NCBI GenBank assembly: GCA_964576535.1
Contig: CAZNWB010000141.1
Coordinates: forward strand, 1 to 7,469
Source of the DNA: 2-02-FULL-66-22 sp964576535
Lineage (GTDB): Bacteria > Methylomirabilota > Methylomirabilia > Methylomirabilales > 2-02-FULL-66-22
DNA: 7,469 nt
Direction: 5' to 3'
In this document: piece by piece, positions 5,228 through 7,469 of the stretch
Layout of the letters: each line of letters begins with the position of its first letter
How positions within the stretch are numbered: position 1 is the first letter of the stretch
The notes under the pieces: model-generated
Database searches by the model: none
What the model saw: only the letters and a program-made list of their open reading frames with translations
What the model was told of the DNA's origin: nothing
Translations under genes and position numbers: made by a program

Positions 5228-5629
5228 GTGCCTGAAGCCACGTTCTGGTTTTCCAGCCCGTTCAGGGAGTGGATCGGTCAGCGAAGCCTGACCCTCACGT
5301 GGCCGGGCCGCATCACGCTCCGGGAAGTCTGGGAGCGCCTGGCCGCCGACCACCCGAGGCTCCGGGCGAATCTGCCCCGCGAGGGCATCCAGGAAGAGGC
5401 CATGAGCCATCTCACCGCCGTGATCGTGGAGGGCGATATCCTCACCCTGGACGCCGAGATCAAGGACGGGGCAAAGGTTGATGTGCTCACGCCCCTCTCC
5501 GGAGGAACCCGCAGGACCGACAGCGACAGGGATCTCCGACAGCGACAGGGACACGAAGTCGCGACAGCGGGATCCGACAGGGAAAGGTTTGATATCGCTG
5601 TCGGAGATCGCTTTCGGAGATCGGGATGA
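5228..5629 (+). CDS. MoaD/ThiS-family sulfur carrier with repeat-encoded C-terminal extension
   Basis: Residues 1-93 form a beta-grasp sulfur-carrier domain of MoaD type, which carries sulfur as a C-terminal thiocarboxylate for molybdopterin (or tungstopterin) synthesis. The typical ending VDVLTPLSGG is at 84-93, with the diglycine at 92-93. In the family this diglycine is the C-terminus and is adenylated by MoeB-type enzymes. Here the frame continues for 40 more residues, rich in Arg, Asp and Gln, all encoded by a repeat element, and ends at TGA 5627-5629, overlapping the AOR start as ATGA. As encoded, the protein would need proteolytic trimming to work; otherwise the stop was lost by repeat insertion and function is impaired. 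The start is GTG 5228, preceded only by a weak GGG motif, and the next in-frame ATG would remove half the domain. Placement before an AOR gene suggests dedicated cofactor supply. Confidence 0.8.
   Translation: MPEATFWFSSPFREWIGQRSLTLTWPGRITLREVWERLAADHPRLRANLPREGIQEEAMSHLTAVIVEGDILTLDAEIKDGAKVDVLTPLSGGTRRTDSDRDLRQRQGHEVATAGSDRERFDIAVGDRFRRSG
5517..5622. repeat. Repeat family R3 within the MoaD tail / AOR leader
   Basis: Two exact 16-base direct repeats CCGACAGCGACAGGGA lie at 5517-5532 and 5536-5551 (19-base period), followed by degenerate copies. GATCTCCGACAGCG (5531-5544) is the exact reverse complement of CGCTGTCGGAGATC (5596-5609), which is repeated with one change at 5609-5622. The region can therefore form a stem-loop. 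It starts about ten bases after the diglycine codons and ends just before the AOR start codon, so it acts both as coding sequence for the tail and as the AOR ribosome-binding region. Confidence 0.8.
5616..5620 (+). promoter_or_regulatory. Shine-Dalgarno of the AOR gene, inside the repeat
   Basis: GGAGA lies five bases before ATG 5626 and belongs to the last unit of the R3 repeat. The stop of the preceding gene overlaps this ATG (ATGA, 5626-5629), a layout that often gives translational coupling. It favours ATG 5626 over the in-frame ATGs at 5635 and 5647. Confidence 0.55.
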
Positions 5630-7469
5630 GGGTGATGTTCGGGTACATGGGCAAGGTCCTGCGCGTGGACCTGACGGCACGGCGGACCTGGGACGAGCCG
5701 CTCTCCGAGGACCTGCTGCGGCGGTACCTTGGCGGGGCCGGCCTCGGCGCCTGGTACTTGTACCGCGAGACGCGCCCCGACACCGATCCGCTCTCGCCTG
5801 ACAATCTGCTCATCTTCCTCACCGGGCCTTTGGTCGGCACCAAGGTCCCCACCTCGGGCCGGCACGCCGTCATCGCCAAATCCCCCCTCGGCCAGTGGGG
5901 AGAATCCGACAGCGGCGGGACCTGGGGCCAGATGCTGAAGCGGACGGGTTACGACGGAATCCTGGTCTCCGGGGCATCGGATGCCCCCGTGTACCTGTGG
6001 GTGACCGCCGAGAAGGTGGAGATCCGGCCGGCGCAGCACCTGTGGGGCGTGGATACGTACGACGTGGATCCCCTCCTCAAGGCCGAGACCACTTCCCGCG
6101 CCGTCGTCCTGGCCATCGGGCCGGCCGGAGAGCGCCTGGCGCGCCTGGCCGCGGTCATGAACGACGGCCACGACGGCCGGGCCGCCGGGCGTGCTGGATT
6201 GGGCGCCGTGATGGGCAGCAAGCGGCTGAAGGCGATCGTCGTCTTCGGAACGTTGCCCATGCCCATCGCCCACCCGGATGCTCTCCTGCAGACCGTCAAG
6301 CAGACGGCGCCGGTCATCAACGAGCGCACGCGGTCGCGCCGGGACTTCGGGACCGCCGGCGGTATCCTTCCGGCCGCCGCCATCGGAGACGCGCCCATCA
6401 AGAACTGGACCCTGGGGACGTGGGATCGCTTCGAGAAGATTTCCGGCCAGCGGATGGCCGAGACCATCCTGAAAGGGAAGTACTTCTGCGCCGCTTGTAC
6501 CATCGGCTGCGGGCGCGAGGTCGAGGTGGCCTCCGGCCCGTACGCCCCCGTGAAGGGCGCGGGGCCCGAGTACGAAACCCTGGTCTCCCTGGGCTCCATG
6601 TGCCTGGTGGACGACCTCGAGGCCGTCGCCCTGGGGAACGAACTGTGCAACCGGTACGGCCTGGACACGATCTCCACCGGCGGGGCCATCGCCTTTGCCC
6701 TGGAGGCATTCGAGCGGGGCCTCCTCTCGGCGGCCGACACCGGGGGGCTCGCGCTCACCTGGGGCGATCCGCGGGTGATGCTTACCCTGGTCCGGCAGAT
6801 CGGCCTGCGCGAGGGGATCGGGAAGCTGCTGGGCGAGGGGGTCCGCGAGGCCGCCCGCCAGATCGGCCGGGGGGCCGAGGAGTTCGCCCTGCACGTGCGG
6901 GGTCTGGAGCTGGCGCAGCATGATCCCCGATCCATGAACAGCCTGGCGGTGGCCTACGCGACCTATCCGCGCGGCGCCTGTCACCGGGGCTGCAGCCACT
7001 ACCTCGAACGCCACGGCGTGGCCGACCTCGGCTACGAAAAGGGCCTGCCCCGCCAGGACCCTGCCGGCAAAGGACGGATGGTGGCGCGGATCCAGGACTA
7101 CGCGGGCCTCTTCAACAGCCTGAAGGTCTGCCAGTTCATCATGTCCGGCACCCTCGGCCAGGATCTGGTCCGATACCTGAACCTCACCACGGGCTGGGAT
7201 GTGACGCTCGCCGAGTTGCTCGCCATCGGCGAGCGGGCCTCGAACCTGAAGCGGATGTACAACGTCCGGCTGGGCCAGTCGCGCCAGGACGACGTCCTGC
7301 CCCGCCGCATCCTGGAGGAACCGCTCCCCGGCGGCGGCGCCGGCAACTACCTGCCGCCGTTCGACGCCATGCTGGAAGAGTACTACGCGACCCGTGGCTG
7401 GGACGCGAACGGCATCCCGACGCCGGAGACGCTCCGGCGTTTGGGCTTGGAATGGACGATACCCGATCT
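5626..7469 (+). CDS. Aldehyde:ferredoxin oxidoreductase family protein (3' partial)
   Basis: The 614 residues present belong to the tungsten/molybdenum bis-pterin AOR family, which interconverts aldehydes and carboxylates with ferredoxin in the cytoplasm. The N-terminal domain has GYMGKVLRVDL (6-16), YLGGAGLGAWYLY and SPLGQWGESDSGGTWGQMLK. The [4Fe-4S] ligands are C288-x2-C291-x3-C295 plus C502 in NSLKVCQF. Pterin/active-site segments are GPEYET (313-318), DTISTGG (347-353), RGACH (H453, the likely equivalent of the catalytic His of the Pyrococcus enzyme) and the second D-x2-G-L motif, DYAGL (491-495). Two further cysteines, C452 and C456, flank H453. The frame is open to the window edge and, at LGLEW, is probably only a few residues short of its end. 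The start ATG 5626 overlaps the MoaD-like stop; ATG 5635 (MFGYMGK) is an alternative. No electron-transfer partner gene is visible. The aldehyde substrate is unknown. Confidence 0.92.
   Translation, partial: MRVMFGYMGKVLRVDLTARRTWDEPLSEDLLRRYLGGAGLGAWYLYRETRPDTDPLSPDNLLIFLTGPLVGTKVPTSGRHAVIAKSPLGQWGESDSGGTWGQMLKRTGYDGILVSGASDAPVYLWVTAEKVEIRPAQHLWGVDTYDVDPLLKAETTSRAVVLAIGPAGERLARLAAVMNDGHDGRAAGRAGLGAVMGSKRLKAIVVFGTLPMPIAHPDALLQTVKQTAPVINERTRSRRDFGTAGGILPAAAIGDAPIKNWTLGTWDRFEKISGQRMAETILKGKYFCAACTIGCGREVEVASGPYAPVKGAGPEYETLVSLGSMCLVDDLEAVALGNELCNRYGLDTISTGGAIAFALEAFERGLLSAADTGGLALTWGDPRVMLTLVRQIGLREGIGKLLGEGVREAARQIGRGAEEFALHVRGLELAQHDPRSMNSLAVAYATYPRGACHRGCSHYLERHGVADLGYEKGLPRQDPAGKGRMVARIQDYAGLFNSLKVCQFIMSGTLGQDLVRYLNLTTGWDVTLAELLAIGERASNLKRMYNVRLGQSRQDDVLPRRILEEPLPGGGAGNYLPPFDAMLEEYYATRGWDANGIPTPETLRRLGLEWTIPD

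Noticed and set aside
5517..5622. Short direct repeats as a CRISPR array
   Set aside because: Units are 16 bases with 3-base gaps and the array includes inverted copies; there are no unique spacers of constant length and no cas genes.
5278..7014. A 578-codon open frame on the minus strand opposite the AOR gene
   Set aside because: It is antisense to a clear AOR gene with all family motifs. Its translation is low-complexity and rich in Gly, His, Gln and Pro, with no recognisable domain, as expected from GC-rich third positions.
5626..7469. AOR-family protein as the BamB subunit of class II benzoyl-CoA reductase
   Set aside because: No other bam genes are in the window. The neighbours (CoA-transferase, lyase, sulfur carrier) point to a different role, and family motifs alone do not separate the two.

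Overview
The window comes from a GC-rich bacterium and probably from a metagenome-type lineage. Two things suggest this: the strongly GC-biased third codon positions, and intergenic spaces filled with short palindromic or short-period repeats. The gene content and repeat style would fit NC10- or Rokubacteria-like genomes, but nothing here is a firm taxonomic marker.

Layout. Bases 1-581 hold no convincing gene. A minus-strand gene (582-1826) encodes a membrane CDP-alcohol phosphatidyltransferase fused to a degenerate nucleotidyltransferase-like N-terminus. Just upstream of it on the same strand is a LysR-type regulator cut off right after its DNA-binding domain (1848-2003). Next comes a divergent intergenic region with a palindromic operator-like site (2034-2059). 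From 2229 to the right edge five genes run on the plus strand: glutaconate-CoA-transferase-like subunits A and B, a citryl-CoA-lyase/citrate-synthase-like protein, a MoaD/ThiS-like sulfur carrier, and an aldehyde:ferredoxin oxidoreductase (AOR) family tungsten/molybdenum enzyme that runs off the window close to its expected C-terminus.

How the genes may work together. The five genes look like one catabolic module. The transferase would move CoA onto an organic acid, the lyase homologue would act on a C-C bond of the resulting acyl-CoA, and the AOR would interconvert an aldehyde and an acid with ferredoxin. The MoaD-like protein would supply sulfur for the pterin cofactor. The substrate cannot be read from the sequence.

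What stands out. (1) Every gene junction in the module contains a palindromic or tandem repeat element, and two families alternate at four junctions. (2) The MoaD-like protein does not end at its diglycine; it reads on for 40 residues through a repeat and ends in an ATGA overlap with the AOR start. (3) The citryl-CoA-lyase homologue has valine where the family has its catalytic aspartate. (4) The divergent regulator has lost its effector domain, although a palindromic site remains in the divergent spacer.
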